Under the pieces are notes generated by a model. That model was not told where the DNA came from, searched no databases, and saw only the letters and a list, made by a program, of their open reading frames with translations. The position numbers and the translations under genes are program-made. A DNA stretch of 64,000 bases from Lewinellaceae bacterium (lineage in GTDB: Bacteria; Bacteroidota; Bacteroidia; Chitinophagales; Saprospiraceae): assembly GCA_020636315.1 (NCBI GenBank), contig JACJYA010000016.1:124001-188000 (forward strand). Reading direction: 5' to 3'. Of the stretch, positions 51,757-61,982 are shown one piece after another (the stretch's first letter is position 1; every line of letters begins with the position of its first letter).

Positions 51757-54700
51757 TTAAACTGCGGATTGCCGTTTTTTTTCCATGAATTGGGTTGGCG
51801 TGAGATGATAATACTTCTTAAACTTTTTGCTGAAGTACTGAGAATCACTGAAACCCACCGAATAGGCAACTTCCGCTACGGAAATATCAGCTTCTGAGGC
51901 CAACAACTGCGCCGCTCTTTTTAACCGGATCATATTGATGAATTCCTTGACGGATTGGTCGGTCAGGGCGCTGAATTTTCGGTAAAGCACTGAGCGGCTC
52001 ATTCCCAGCTCCTGTGCAAACTGTTCGACGCCAAATTCCGCATCGCCGATGTGCTGCTCGATCAGGGCAATGGCCTTTTTCATAAAAACGCCATCTGCCG
52101 AAGGTATATCAACAGCCTCCGGCTGAAGCACACTCCGGCTGAAATACCGTTTCAACTGTTTTCTGCTGTTGAGCAGGTTGAATATCCGGGCTTTAAGAAA
52201 GCGGAATTTGAATGGTTTGGTCACGTAATCATCAGCGCCGGTTTCCAGCCCGTGTATCCACCGTTCCTCGTTGGTATTGGCCGTCAGCAGAATAATGGGA
52301 ATGTGGCTGGTGCGGTCGTCGTTCTTTAACTCCTGGCATAAGGCTACACCATCTTTACGCGGCATCATGATGTCGCTGATGATGATATCCGGCAAATGCC
52401 GCAGGGCCTGGCTGCAACCTTCTTCTCCATCTTCGGCTTCAAGCACCTGAAAGTAGCCCTGGAAGCTCATGCGGATAAAACTCCTTACATCTGAATTGTC
52501 TTCAACGATCAAAAGGACAGGCTTTTCTTTAGAACCTGCAGGCGATATGGGTGGAACAGAAGAGACCAGGCCCGCTGTCTGATCCTCTTCCGGGATAATG
52601 AAATCATAGCCGGGTTCCGGATCATTTCCAACAAAATCTGTAGTGTCCAGGGGGCCGGAAGGTTGTCGAACCGGCAGAACAACCGTAAAGCAACTGCCTT
52701 TGCCTTCCTCGCTATCCAGTTCAATGGCGCCGCCGTGCAGTTCAACCAGCGCCCTGGAATAGGCCAACCCGATGCCTGTGCCGCCTGGCCTCGTCGGCCG
52801 GGAGTAAGAACCTTCGGAGATAACCTGATAGAAACGGTCAAAGACATGAGGCTGGTGTTCGGGGGCAATCCCGATACCATTATCCTGGACGATGATCTGA
52901 TACTGGCCGTCTCTTCCACCCCGGCGCAGGGACAGGCGTACCTCATCCTTTGTAAATTTGAAAGCATTGGACAGAAGGTTATAAATGACCTTTTCCAGTT
53001 TGTCGGGGTCAAACTCAGCATATATTTTGTCAAACGCGCTTTCAAAACTATAGTGTATTTGTTTGCTGGCCGCCAGCCCGTCGAAGGCCTTTTTAAGCCC
53101 CCGAATAAAGCTAACCACGTCCCGGCGCTCCACTTCAAGTTCCATTTTATTGTCATCGATCTTGCGGAATTCCAGCAGTTCGTTGATCAACCGGAGCAAT
53201 CGCTGAGTATTGCGCTGCACCAGGCCAAGTTGTTGTCTGGCGTCAGGGGCAATATCTTCTCTGGAGATCAGGTTCTCCACCGGGGCGGTGATCAGGGTAA
53301 GGGGCGTGCGGAATTCGTGAGATATATTAGTAAAAAAGGCCAGCTTCAACCGGTTGACCTCTTCCATTTTTTCTCTTTCAAGATCTTTGATTCGAAGGTC
53401 GTTTTTCATTCTTTCCCGCATCAAAAAAGCATGGCGAAAGCCCAGGAGCATCAGTAGAGAAAAGACGATGTAGGCGGCATAAGCCCAGTTGGTTTTCCAG
53501 AAGGGAGGAAGGATCTTCAGCTTCAACGCTTTTCCTTCTTCATTCCATACCCCATCGTTGTTGGCGGCCTTGACCAGGAAAGTATAGGTTCCGGGGTTCA
53601 GGTTAGTGAATGTTGCCGTACGGCGGGTGCCGATATAGCTCCACTCATCCATAAATCCTTCCAGTTTGTATGCATATTGATTCTTTTCACTGGAGGTAAA
53701 ATTGAGCGCGGTGAATTCCAGAGAAAAGACCTGGCTCTGTTGGTGGTTGAGCGTTAGTTCCGACAACTCGCTTATGGGGCGCTCCAGAGGTGAGCCTTCT
53801 TCCCCTGCCGTTACATACTGGTCGAATACCTTCAGCCCGGTTATCTCAATGGCCGGTTTGTATGGATTGTCTTTGATCTCTTCCGGGAGGAAATGATTGA
53901 ATCCGTTGATACCTCCAAAATACAACTCTCCGGAGTGCGCTTTCAGGCCGGCACTGTAAGAGAACTGATTGCTCTGCAGGCCATCTTTTTTGCAATAGTT
54001 CCTAAAGTGATTCTTCCCCCCTCCTATATTGGCCACCAGCAGTTTGGCGGGGTCCGCTCTGGAAAGCCCCTCATTGGTGCTCATCCACAGAAAACCCTTG
54101 TTGTCCTCAAAAACAGTGTGAACCGTATTGCTGGGCAGGCCGTCTGAGACGGTATAGTTGCGAAATTGCCGGCCGTCGGCCCCTAGAAGGAATAACCCAC
54201 CGCCCTCTGTACCGATCCAGATATTGTGATGGCTGTCTTCGAAAAATGCCCGGCTGTCAAAAGGCCGTATGGCCTGGCCGGCCTCTCCCTCCAAAAATTT
54301 CAGCGCACCGGAAACAGGGTCGAAATAGCGCACGCCTTTACCTCCTACCCAAATGCGCCCTTCTCTGGATTCATACAACTCAGTGACCCTTTCCAGATAG
54401 GGGTCATCACTGGCCAGCCCCTGGGTCCGGATATGGGTGAAATGGCCGGATTCGGGATTGAAAAGTTCTAACCCTCCCAGGGTGCCCACCCAGAAGCGCC
54501 CTGCTCCGTCTTCCAGAAGGGCCCAGACATTGTTGTTACAAATGCTGTGCGGATCTTCCGGTATATGCTTGTAAGTTGCGGTTATGCCCCTTCCTTTTTC
54601 CAGACGCTGCAGCCCCCCGGTATAGGTCCCGATCCAGATGCGATGACGGCGGTCTTCATACAGAGCCGCCACCACATTACTGCTCAAACCGTTTTCCTCT

Positions 54701-55896
54701 TTTTGAAGGCAATACTCGACCGTTTGCTTTCGGGGATTAAAATAGTTGAGGCCTCCTCCGTCTGTGCCTACCCATACCCCTTGCTCGTGGTCTTCCAGAA
54801 AACACAAGACGGACCTGTGGCTCAGCCCGTTTTCCTTTTCCGGGCCCATCCCTGTATGGTGGAATTTTTTGTTGTTCCGGTTATGAACGCAGATCCCTCC
54901 ATCAAATGTGCCAACCCAAAGGATGCCTTCCTGGTCTTTGAAAAAAGTGTAAACGGAATTACTGGCAAGGGAATGTGCAGAACCGGGATGGTATTTGATA
55001 TAGGAAAACTCCTCTTTTTGCGGATTGTAGATGGTTATGCCTCCGCCATCAGTGGCCAGCCAGATGCGCCCCGCTTCATCCTCGGTAATATCTTTGACAA
55101 TACTATGCGGCAGGCTTCCCGGGGCAGCAGTGAAGTGGCTCAGGCGCCGGCGGCCCTGATCCAGCCGGAAGGCTCCGTTACCCTGAGTGGCCACCCACAG
55201 GTTGCCCATTTGGTCTTCAAAGAGTTTTTTGGCGGTTTTACCCGCTTCTTCCGATGATTTAAAAGGGAAAAATTCCCAGGCAAAATTGTTCCGGTTAAGC
55301 CTGTACAGCCCGGGGGCATCTGTTGCCACCCAGAATTCCCCATTCCGGCACTCCAATATTGAGGATACATCTTCAAAGGCCGGCAGGCCCTGCCCTGGAG
55401 GTGGTGATATTGAAGCAAATTTGTTCTCATCAGGCTGCCAGAGGCTGAGCCCACCTTTCAGTGTACCCACCCATATACGGCCGGATTCGTCTTCATAAAT
55501 GGAACGAATAAAGTGGTCCTTCAAACCGGCCGGCCGGCCGTGAAGGCCCCCGAAACGCATAAAACACCCTTTGTTGCGGTCATACCGGTTCAATCCGTTC
55601 TTTGTACCCACCCACAGGCGGCCGGCACGGTCTTCCAGCAGAGCATACACTTTGTTATCACTAAGCGAAGAACTATCCTGCTTCAAATGCCGGAACACAG
55701 CAAACTGATACCCATCATAACGGTTCAGCCCATCATTAGTGCCGATCCATAAATATCCCCGGCTATCTTTTATAATGCAGTTCACCGTATTCTGAGACAG
55801 GCCGTGTTCTACATTGAGCTGGTCAAAACGGACGGGTTGGGCATACAGGCCTGAACAAAAGAGCAGCAACCAAAAAATCCGGAGGGTGCGGGCCAT
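51757..55896 (-). CDS. Hybrid two-component system regulator (HTCS)
   Basis: The 1379-residue product is a complete one-protein two-component system. It has a signal peptide (1-19), then about 14 two_comp_prop propeller repeats (to ~residue 690; for example GLSQNTVNCIIKDSRGYLWI). A Y_Y_Y domain (~725-790) and one membrane helix (~802-824) follow. The histidine kinase has H860 in NISHEFRTPLTLI and the ATPase boxes NLLSNAFKFT and GGTGIGLAYS. The receiver has phospho-acceptor D1175 in IIISDIMMPRKDG, and an AraC helix-turn-helix domain forms the last ~100 residues. HTCS proteins bind an oligosaccharide in the periplasm and switch on the adjacent PUL. Here that is most likely the STN-less SusC/SusD pair on the same strand. 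Confidence 0.95.
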   Translation of the reverse strand: MARTLRIFWLLLFCSGLYAQPVRFDQLNVEHGLSQNTVNCIIKDSRGYLWIGTNDGLNRYDGYQFAVFRHLKQDSSSLSDNKVYALLEDRAGRLWVGTKNGLNRYDRNKGCFMRFGGLHGRPAGLKDHFIRSIYEDESGRIWVGTLKGGLSLWQPDENKFASISPPPGQGLPAFEDVSSILECRNGEFWVATDAPGLYRLNRNNFAWEFFPFKSSEEAGKTAKKLFEDQMGNLWVATQGNGAFRLDQGRRRLSHFTAAPGSLPHSIVKDITEDEAGRIWLATDGGGITIYNPQKEEFSYIKYHPGSAHSLASNSVYTFFKDQEGILWVGTFDGGICVHNRNNKKFHHTGMGPEKENGLSHRSVLCFLEDHEQGVWVGTDGGGLNYFNPRKQTVEYCLQKEENGLSSNVVAALYEDRRHRIWIGTYTGGLQRLEKGRGITATYKHIPEDPHSICNNNVWALLEDGAGRFWVGTLGGLELFNPESGHFTHIRTQGLASDDPYLERVTELYESREGRIWVGGKGVRYFDPVSGALKFLEGEAGQAIRPFDSRAFFEDSHHNIWIGTEGGGLFLLGADGRQFRNYTVSDGLPSNTVHTVFEDNKGFLWMSTNEGLSRADPAKLLVANIGGGKNHFRNYCKKDGLQSNQFSYSAGLKAHSGELYFGGINGFNHFLPEEIKDNPYKPAIEITGLKVFDQYVTAGEEGSPLERPISELSELTLNHQQSQVFSLEFTALNFTSSEKNQYAYKLEGFMDEWSYIGTRRTATFTNLNPGTYTFLVKAANNDGVWNEEGKALKLKILPPFWKTNWAYAAYIVFSLLMLLGFRHAFLMRERMKNDLRIKDLEREKMEEVNRLKLAFFTNISHEFRTPLTLITAPVENLISREDIAPDARQQLGLVQRNTQRLLRLINELLEFRKIDDNKMELEVERRDVVSFIRGLKKAFDGLAASKQIHYSFESAFDKIYAEFDPDKLEKVIYNLLSNAFKFTKDEVRLSLRRGGRDGQYQIIVQDNGIGIAPEHQPHVFDRFYQVISEGSYSRPTRPGGTGIGLAYSRALVELHGGAIELDSEEGKGSCFTVVLPVRQPSGPLDTTDFVGNDPEPGYDFIIPEEDQTAGLVSSVPPISPAGSKEKPVLLIVEDNSDVRSFIRMSFQGYFQVLEAEDGEEGCSQALRHLPDIIISDIMMPRKDGVALCQELKNDDRTSHIPIILLTANTNEERWIHGLETGADDYVTKPFKFRFLKARIFNLLNSRKQLKRYFSRSVLQPEAVDIPSADGVFMKKAIALIEQHIGDAEFGVEQFAQELGMSRSVLYRKFSALTDQSVKEFINMIRLKRAAQLLASEADISVAEVAYSVGFSDSQYFSKKFKKYYHLTPTQFMEKKRQSAV

Positions 55897-55929
55897 ATCG
55901 GAAATAATTATCTATCGTACAGTGCATTT

Positions 55930-55937
55930 CAAAAATA
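55930..55937 (-). promoter_or_regulatory. -7 box (TATTTTTG) of the HTCS gene
   Basis: Read on the minus strand this is TATTTTTG, a perfect TAnnTTTG match 33 bases upstream of the HTCS ATG, in an AT-rich 119-base gap. The -33 region is T-rich without a clear TTTG. Confidence 0.45.
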
Positions 55938-56015
55938 AAGTAGTTAAAAATAAAAAAATCCCAGATGAAAAAGCCGCTTCCTCCAAATAAAGTTTGCGCC
56001 CCGAGGGGAGCGTTA

Positions 56016-57137
56016 TCACTGCCGGTTGCGGACACAGCGTACGCTAAGGCCACTGCGCTTCTCCAGATGCCCCTGCCCGAGAAGGGGAAAGTTGTTGATC
56101 AGCCGGTAAAAAGCCCTGCCGCCGGCCTGCTCGGTTGCTGTCCAGAAAACGGCGTTCTCACCTTCAAATACGGAATATCCCCAGTTGCCGGCATAGAGGG
56201 CGTCAAAACCGGAAGGGCTGTCTGCCCCTCTCATTTTGTTCGGCACATTCACTCCCGCCCCTCCGTTGCCATCGACGGAGAGGTACGAATTCAATGCCTC
56301 CCATTCCTCCTTGGTGGGCAAGTGCCACTCACAAGGGCATATACCCTGAACCTCGTCTTCGGCGGTAACCGATCCGGCGCCGTTCATCATAGCTTCCCAG
56401 GAGTAATGAGCACCAAAAGCATTTGTGCAGTTCAGGTTCAGGCAGAAACGCCCTTCGATCTCCCGGGCAGGGTCTTCGGGTAGATGCAGCGTGCGAAGGT
56501 TCTCCGCCGTCCAGCACTGTCCGCCGATCTGTACAGTAGGATATTTATTGCCGTCCACATCGGTAATGCTATCTCTTCCGCAAACGAACTCCGGCTGGCC
56601 GACCATCACCGAATCGATGGTGATGATGGCCGGGCCGCCGCTATCAGTAACTGTGACGCTGTACTGGCCGGCAGTCAGCCCTTCTATGGCCAGGCTTTCC
56701 CCGCCATTGCTCCAGATCGCACTATAAGGAGGCGTGCCTCCCATAACAGATAATTCTACCGCGCCGTCATCCCCGCCATACCAGCTCACCTCAGTAACGG
56801 AAAAGTTGAAAACCAGCGGGGTTGCTTCCGGCTGCTCCACTACTGCCGTGGCGGAGGCGACGGCCGATCTGCTGTCGATCACTTTCAGCGTATATTCACC
56901 GGCCGGCAGCCCGGCTATCTGCTCCTCCTGGCTGCCATTGCTCCAAAAGTAGCGGTATGGAGGCTGTCCTCCCTCGACCGTGGATTGCACAGCTCCATCC
57001 CGCGCCCCATAAGCGCTGGCGGGAGTAGGCTCTAAAGCCACCTGTATAAACGGAATGGGCAGGCTGTCCTCCTCACAAGCAGGGAACAGCACCCAAAGCC
57101 CGAAAAGCACTATTGTTATTTGAATTACAGATCTCAT
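56016..57137 (-). CDS. Lipoprotein with SprB repeats and FISUMP domain
   Basis: The 373-residue product has a lipoprotein signal (MRSVIQITIVLFGLWVLFPA, Cys21). Two SprB-type repeats follow: GGQPPYRYFWSNGSQEEQIA and GGTPPYSAIWSNGGESLAIE, each followed by GLxAGxYxxxVxDS. Residues ~200-373 form a Fibrobacter succinogenes major paralogous (FISUMP) domain, with DVDGNKYPTVQIGGQCWTAE, GICPCEWHLPTKEEWEALNS and a final GLSVRCVRN. FISUMP domains have a C-type-lectin-like fold and are often surface-anchored. Position between susD and the HTCS gene suggests a surface glycan-binding role (inference). Confidence 0.85.
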   Translation of the reverse strand: MRSVIQITIVLFGLWVLFPACEEDSLPIPFIQVALEPTPASAYGARDGAVQSTVEGGQPPYRYFWSNGSQEEQIAGLPAGEYTLKVIDSRSAVASATAVVEQPEATPLVFNFSVTEVSWYGGDDGAVELSVMGGTPPYSAIWSNGGESLAIEGLTAGQYSVTVTDSGGPAIITIDSVMVGQPEFVCGRDSITDVDGNKYPTVQIGGQCWTAENLRTLHLPEDPAREIEGRFCLNLNCTNAFGAHYSWEAMMNGAGSVTAEDEVQGICPCEWHLPTKEEWEALNSYLSVDGNGGAGVNVPNKMRGADSPSGFDALYAGNWGYSVFEGENAVFWTATEQAGGRAFYRLINNFPLLGQGHLEKRSGLSVRCVRNRQ

Positions 57138-57195
57138 TTATGCAGTTTTTTCAGCAACAAAATCAACAAACCAGGCTCTTTCCACAACCTCTGGC

Positions 57196-58758
57196 TCAAT
57201 CCTCCTTGAAATCCAGCTCGGATTGCGGCAGCTTCCAGTAAAGGCCTTCATACGGGTAATTGATAGCCGGCGCCTCCCGGTCTCCGGGAGGAATCGGCAT
57301 CTGAAGGCCCTGCAGATACAGGAGCCTGTCGCCTTCAAAGGCCATTTCTCTGATCCGTTCATTATGGATATCCTGTTCGCTGGCCGTGGCCAGTGGCTCC
57401 AGCCCGGCCCTTATCCTGACCCTATTGAGGTCTTCGGCAGCTCCGGCAACATTGCCGGCCCTGTAACGCAGGATGGCCCGGGTCAGGTACATTTCAGCCA
57501 GGCGGATGATGGGAATATTGCTCCGCTGGCCGTCAGTGGCGCGGTAATACTTATCCCCCCAGACGTGAGGGTCCTTGATGTGTGGGTACTGCATTTCATA
57601 TTGCGTCGGGTCGGCATTGTTGTTGCCGGGGTTGCCCTCGATCCGCCAGAACAACTGCTGATAACGTTTGTCGCGAAGAGCCTCCTCGGTAACTTCCAGG
57701 TTGTCATCCATCCATCCTATTTGTTTCAGAACGGAGTGAGACAGGGGAAACTGGTTCCAGGTGCAACGCTTCTGATACGCTCCTCTTCCGCCATTGACCG
57801 CCCGGTAATCGCTCCAGTTCATACTGGTGGGCACTTTATTGGCCCGGACGATCTCCGGGTCGTGGTTATTGGTGGCCCAGATGACCTCGCGGCCGTCCTC
57901 GGCGTAATCTTTGTTGAAGGCTTCAATAGGATCCTCCGACAAGTCGAACGGCCCGCTAATGACATAGTCGAGCTCATCCATCGCCTCATCCCAACGGCCT
58001 ATCCGGAAATACACACGGGCCAGCATACCGGCCGCCGCATAACGCGTAGCCCGCCCCTGAACATAGGAAGGGTGGTGAAGGCCGGAAACGAATGCCTCGG
58101 GCAGCAATTCCTTCGCCTTCAGCAGGTCGGCAACAACCTGGTCGTAGATGATTTCAGTTGTCACATAATTGGCCTTGTTGGCCGCTTCCGCCGACAGGGG
58201 CGTCTCCAGCCGCAACGGCAGGATCTCTTCTGTTGTGAAATTGGGTGCTCCGGGCGCCGGCGCATGCCGGACAGCCAGATAGAAATAGGCGTAAGCACGC
58301 ATGAATAGCATCTCACCCTGTATGCGGGCCAGGTTTTCCAGGTCGGCTTTGGTGGGATTGGGATAGGGCCGGTAATCGTTCTCCTTCAGAAAATCCAGCA
58401 CCGAATTGGCATGAGTGATGCATTTGTAGCCGAGGGAAAAACCACTGTTGGCCTTTGACATTTCTACCTCAGTAGTACGGCCGTACATCTCTTCGAACGG
58501 GATATCGGCAGAGGTGTTGGGCAATAAATATACCTCGTCCGACATGCACTCGAAAATGAGGCGGTCGTCGCCAAAAAAGTTACTCCAGGAGGTGGTAAAA
58601 GCAAAATTGTAAGGCGAAACCACCCCGCGCTCCAGCTCGTTCATGTTCAGCCAGGGGAATTCCGGCGGGTTGGTGAGCTCAAAAAAAGCATTGTTGTCGC
58701 AGGAAACGGCGCCCAGCGCCAGTCCGATGATGAAAATTGATTTTCGTATGCGGTGCAT
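57196..58758 (-). CDS. SusD/RagB-type lipoprotein, second pair
   Basis: I start at MHRIRKSIFIIGLALGAVSC (520 residues), a lipoprotein signal with Cys20; the longer in-frame start at 58884 overlaps susC. The SusD core is visible as GYKCITHANSVLDFLKEN, RIQGEMLFMRAYAYFYLAVR and RATRYAAAGMLARVYFRIGR. The C-terminal block IRLAEMYLTRAILRYRAGNV follows, then AAEDLNRVRIRAGLEPL. It binds oligosaccharide at the cell surface with the SusC protein encoded 23 bases upstream. It is clearly different in sequence from the SusD at 36910, so it probably handles another substrate. Confidence 0.92.
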   Translation of the reverse strand: MHRIRKSIFIIGLALGAVSCDNNAFFELTNPPEFPWLNMNELERGVVSPYNFAFTTSWSNFFGDDRLIFECMSDEVYLLPNTSADIPFEEMYGRTTEVEMSKANSGFSLGYKCITHANSVLDFLKENDYRPYPNPTKADLENLARIQGEMLFMRAYAYFYLAVRHAPAPGAPNFTTEEILPLRLETPLSAEAANKANYVTTEIIYDQVVADLLKAKELLPEAFVSGLHHPSYVQGRATRYAAAGMLARVYFRIGRWDEAMDELDYVISGPFDLSEDPIEAFNKDYAEDGREVIWATNNHDPEIVRANKVPTSMNWSDYRAVNGGRGAYQKRCTWNQFPLSHSVLKQIGWMDDNLEVTEEALRDKRYQQLFWRIEGNPGNNNADPTQYEMQYPHIKDPHVWGDKYYRATDGQRSNIPIIRLAEMYLTRAILRYRAGNVAGAAEDLNRVRIRAGLEPLATASEQDIHNERIREMAFEGDRLLYLQGLQMPIPPGDREAPAINYPYEGLYWKLPQSELDFKED

Positions 58759-58781
58759 AGTATTTTCCCTTTTGGATTGAT

Positions 58782-61700
58782 TTAAAAAGTAACCGATAAT
58801 CCTCCCGACCATATCTCCAGAGGCGGTAATACGCCACCTCCCGACTCGGGGTCCCATCCGTCGTAATGAGGAGAGTACACCCATAAGTTGGTGCCGGTAA
58901 CATAAACCCGCAGGTTCTGTATTTTCCAGCGTTGGACCAGTTGCTTTGGGAAAGTATAACCGGCCTGCAAATTGCGCAGCCGGATAAAGTCGGCCTTGTA
59001 TAAATACTTGGTCCAGTTGACCGTCTCGTTCTTATAGTTGCCACTGGCTTCCACCCAATCCCCTTTACCGGTGGGAGATTCGGGATTCTCTACTTCGGGG
59101 TCCCACGACCAGGGGTAGGCCCCCTGCCACCGCAATTCGGGATATCTGGCATTGGGGTTATCCGGCGTCCAGGTATTGCCGATTAGGCTTTTGCGCAGTA
59201 CTACCTGCCCGTACTGCACATCCGTGGTTCGCTGCTCTTCGTAATCATACAGGTAATCCCCCGCCGAAAAGCTGAAAAATACCGACAAGTCAAACCCCTT
59301 GTAAGTGAAGGTATTGTTGAAGCCTCCAAAAACAGTGGGTACAGAAGTCTTGTCCTGATGGATAATGCGATGGTTTTGGAGGTTATTCAGGGTAGCGGGT
59401 ATCCTGCGGCCGGTCTTGACCGTTTCTCCGGTGGCTTCAAAATGGTCGATGTCGATCTCCCAGATCATGTTGACGCCGCGTTCAGGGTCCACGCCGGCGT
59501 CTTCGGCCATGTAGTATGTCCAGAGGCGCCCACCGGTCCTCGACATTTGGTTTCCATTGATCAGCCCCCGCCCCGAACGGTCCAGGTCGGAAGTCAGCCG
59601 AACGACCTTATTCTTGTTTGTGGTGATGTTGAAGTCGGTCCTCCAGGAAAAATTGCTCCGCCGGACATTCACCGAACTCAATTCAACTTCCAGCCCCCAG
59701 TTTTGCATATCGCCGATATTGCCCCAGATCCGGTTACCCTCAAGGCCGGCGGAAGTGGCCAGGGGGGAAGAAAGCAGCAAATCAGTTACATCCTGGAAAT
59801 AATAGGCGACTGAGCCGGATACCCGGCCATCCCACAATCCATAATCGATGCCGAAATCATAACTGCTGGTCGTTTCCCAGGTAAGGGTGGGCACTCCTAT
59901 GTTGGTGATGCGGGTTCCTTCCTGGATCACCTCGGAGGGCCCGTACCGCCAATCTGGATTATTGGCGTAGGTGGTTACAAAACGATTGCTGGGAATGTTC
60001 TTATTCCCCGTCTGGCCGTAGCTGCCCCGCAATTTGACGGAACTCAGGAAATTGTCCCCCCAGAAGGGCTCATCGCTAACCACCCACCCCAGCGATAAAG
60101 CAGGGAAGAAGCCCCAGCGGTAGTCCTCATTAAACTTGGACGACCCGTCCCGGCGAAAACTGACCCCCAGAAAATAACGGTCCTTAAACTTGTAATCCGC
60201 CCGGCCGAAGAAAGCCCGGAGGTATTCTTCGTAGTTGAGTCCCCCGCTCAGCGTCAGCAGGTCCTGGGGGTTTCCGATCTCCTTATAGGTGCCGGTGAGG
60301 TTTTGCCCCTCCATCAGGCGGAGTTCCTGGTTGTCTTCCTGGGATTCGGTGCCGGCGGTGATGCTGAGGGCGTGCCGGCCAAATTCCCGGTTGTATTTGG
60401 CATACAGGTTGTAGTTGATGCTCCGGCGAAGGCGCGACTCATCGGAAGCAAAGGAACCATTCTCTCTCAGAGTGGCGGTGACCCAGTTCAGGGTATTGGC
60501 CTGTATGAGGTCGAAGGAGCCTTCCGTCCGAATGGAAAAGCCCTTGACGAAGGGAATGGAATACTCCAGCGCCAGGCCTCCCAGGCCGCGATAACTGCTC
60601 ACCTCGTCCACCAACAGGCTGCGGTCAATGGCCGCCACCAGGTTATTACCTGACATCGGGTTCCAGTAGCCACTGGGGTCGTCGGAGTTATAAATGGGAT
60701 ACCAGGGCAGAGCATTGCGGTTGGCGTTTCCAAATCCGGCGCTGTTGCCGCCGCTGTTGTTGCCCAGGGCGCCGCCCACCTGTTGCTTCACCCGGTCATT
60801 CTTGGTGTGGTTGAAGTTCAGCCGGGCCTCTACCTGCAGGTTATTGACGGGGTTGAACTGCAGGTTGGCCCTTACGGAATAGCGTGTCAGGCCATTATTG
60901 GTAAGTACGCTGTTGTCGTTGCGGTATCCGAATGAAAGATACATATTCGCTTTTTCAAAGCCCATGTTTCCGGAGAGGTTGAGGTCCTGATAGTTGCCCT
61001 GGCCCAGGATCTGGCCGAACCAGTTGGTATTAACGGCCAGCGCTTCTTCCCGGCTTAGCCGCGCAATGGGGTCATCGCGAAACAGGTTGAGGATGGAATT
61101 CGGGTCGAAAGGCGTCTCCTGGCCGCTGTTGGAATTGCGGCGGGCCGTTTCCACCAGGCTAAACCACTCTTCGGTGTTGGTGAAGCCGACCTCCTCCGGC
61201 TTGCGGGACAACTCTGTGATGCCGGCAGAATAGTCCAGCGAAATATTGCCCCGCCCCTGCTTTCCGGTTTTGGTCGTTATGATGATAACGCCATTGGAGC
61301 CCCGGGACCCGTATATGGCAGTTGCCGCCGCATCCTTCAGCACCTGAATGGATTCAATGTCATTGGGGTTGATCATACTCATGGGATCCTGGCTGGTGGC
61401 CCCGTTGGTGGCTCCAAGGCTGGAGCCGGAATAGATCGGCATACCGTCCACGATCCAGAGGGGGTCCGTGCCGATAGACAGGGAGTTGACCCCCCGGATC
61501 TTAACCGTGCTGGGCGCGCCCGGTACACCACTGTTGGAAGTGACCTGCACCCCCGAGGCTCTGCCCTGCAGGCCATCGACAAAGGAGGTGGTCTTCAGTT
61601 TGGTAATGCTCTCTGACTTTACAGTTGTCACGGAACCGATGACGTCTCTTTTCTTCTTTGTCCCGTAGCCAATCACCACCACTTCATCCAGGGCCTCTGC

Positions 61701-61982
61701 ATCTGATGATAGCTCCACATTGACCACAGAGCGGTTATTGATGGAAATTTCCCGTTGAGCATAGCCAACATAGCTGAACAAAAGGGCCTTGCCTTCTTCC
61801 GGAACATCTATGGAATAATTGCCGTCAAAGTCCGTTATCCCCCCTACATTGGCGCCAACCACCAGGATATTGACCCCGATCAGGGGTTCTCCCTCTGTAT
61901 CGGTTACTTTTCCGGTGACCGTTTGCTGAGCCGCCAGTTGAAAAGCGGAAAACGTGAACAGGAGTAAAAAAATATTCCTCAT
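58782..61982 (-). CDS. SusC-type TonB-dependent receptor, second pair
   Basis: I start at MRNIFLLLFTFSAFQLAAQQ (1066 residues), which gives a normal signal peptide; the frame extends further upstream but without one. A carboxypeptidase-like repeat (VTGKVTDTEGEPLIGVNILV) is followed by the SusC signature DEVVVIGYGTKKKRDVIGSV. The plug block VLKDAAATAIYGSRGSNGVI and a full barrel follow. Unlike the SusC at 33392 it has no STN domain, so it is not a FecR-signalling receptor, consistent with control by the nearby HTCS. It imports oligosaccharide with the SusD encoded directly downstream. Confidence 0.93.
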   Translation of the reverse strand: MRNIFLLLFTFSAFQLAAQQTVTGKVTDTEGEPLIGVNILVVGANVGGITDFDGNYSIDVPEEGKALLFSYVGYAQREISINNRSVVNVELSSDAEALDEVVVIGYGTKKKRDVIGSVTTVKSESITKLKTTSFVDGLQGRASGVQVTSNSGVPGAPSTVKIRGVNSLSIGTDPLWIVDGMPIYSGSSLGATNGATSQDPMSMINPNDIESIQVLKDAAATAIYGSRGSNGVIIITTKTGKQGRGNISLDYSAGITELSRKPEEVGFTNTEEWFSLVETARRNSNSGQETPFDPNSILNLFRDDPIARLSREEALAVNTNWFGQILGQGNYQDLNLSGNMGFEKANMYLSFGYRNDNSVLTNNGLTRYSVRANLQFNPVNNLQVEARLNFNHTKNDRVKQQVGGALGNNSGGNSAGFGNANRNALPWYPIYNSDDPSGYWNPMSGNNLVAAIDRSLLVDEVSSYRGLGGLALEYSIPFVKGFSIRTEGSFDLIQANTLNWVTATLRENGSFASDESRLRRSINYNLYAKYNREFGRHALSITAGTESQEDNQELRLMEGQNLTGTYKEIGNPQDLLTLSGGLNYEEYLRAFFGRADYKFKDRYFLGVSFRRDGSSKFNEDYRWGFFPALSLGWVVSDEPFWGDNFLSSVKLRGSYGQTGNKNIPSNRFVTTYANNPDWRYGPSEVIQEGTRITNIGVPTLTWETTSSYDFGIDYGLWDGRVSGSVAYYFQDVTDLLLSSPLATSAGLEGNRIWGNIGDMQNWGLEVELSSVNVRRSNFSWRTDFNITTNKNKVVRLTSDLDRSGRGLINGNQMSRTGGRLWTYYMAEDAGVDPERGVNMIWEIDIDHFEATGETVKTGRRIPATLNNLQNHRIIHQDKTSVPTVFGGFNNTFTYKGFDLSVFFSFSAGDYLYDYEEQRTTDVQYGQVVLRKSLIGNTWTPDNPNARYPELRWQGAYPWSWDPEVENPESPTGKGDWVEASGNYKNETVNWTKYLYKADFIRLRNLQAGYTFPKQLVQRWKIQNLRVYVTGTNLWVYSPHYDGWDPESGGGVLPPLEIWSGGLSVTF

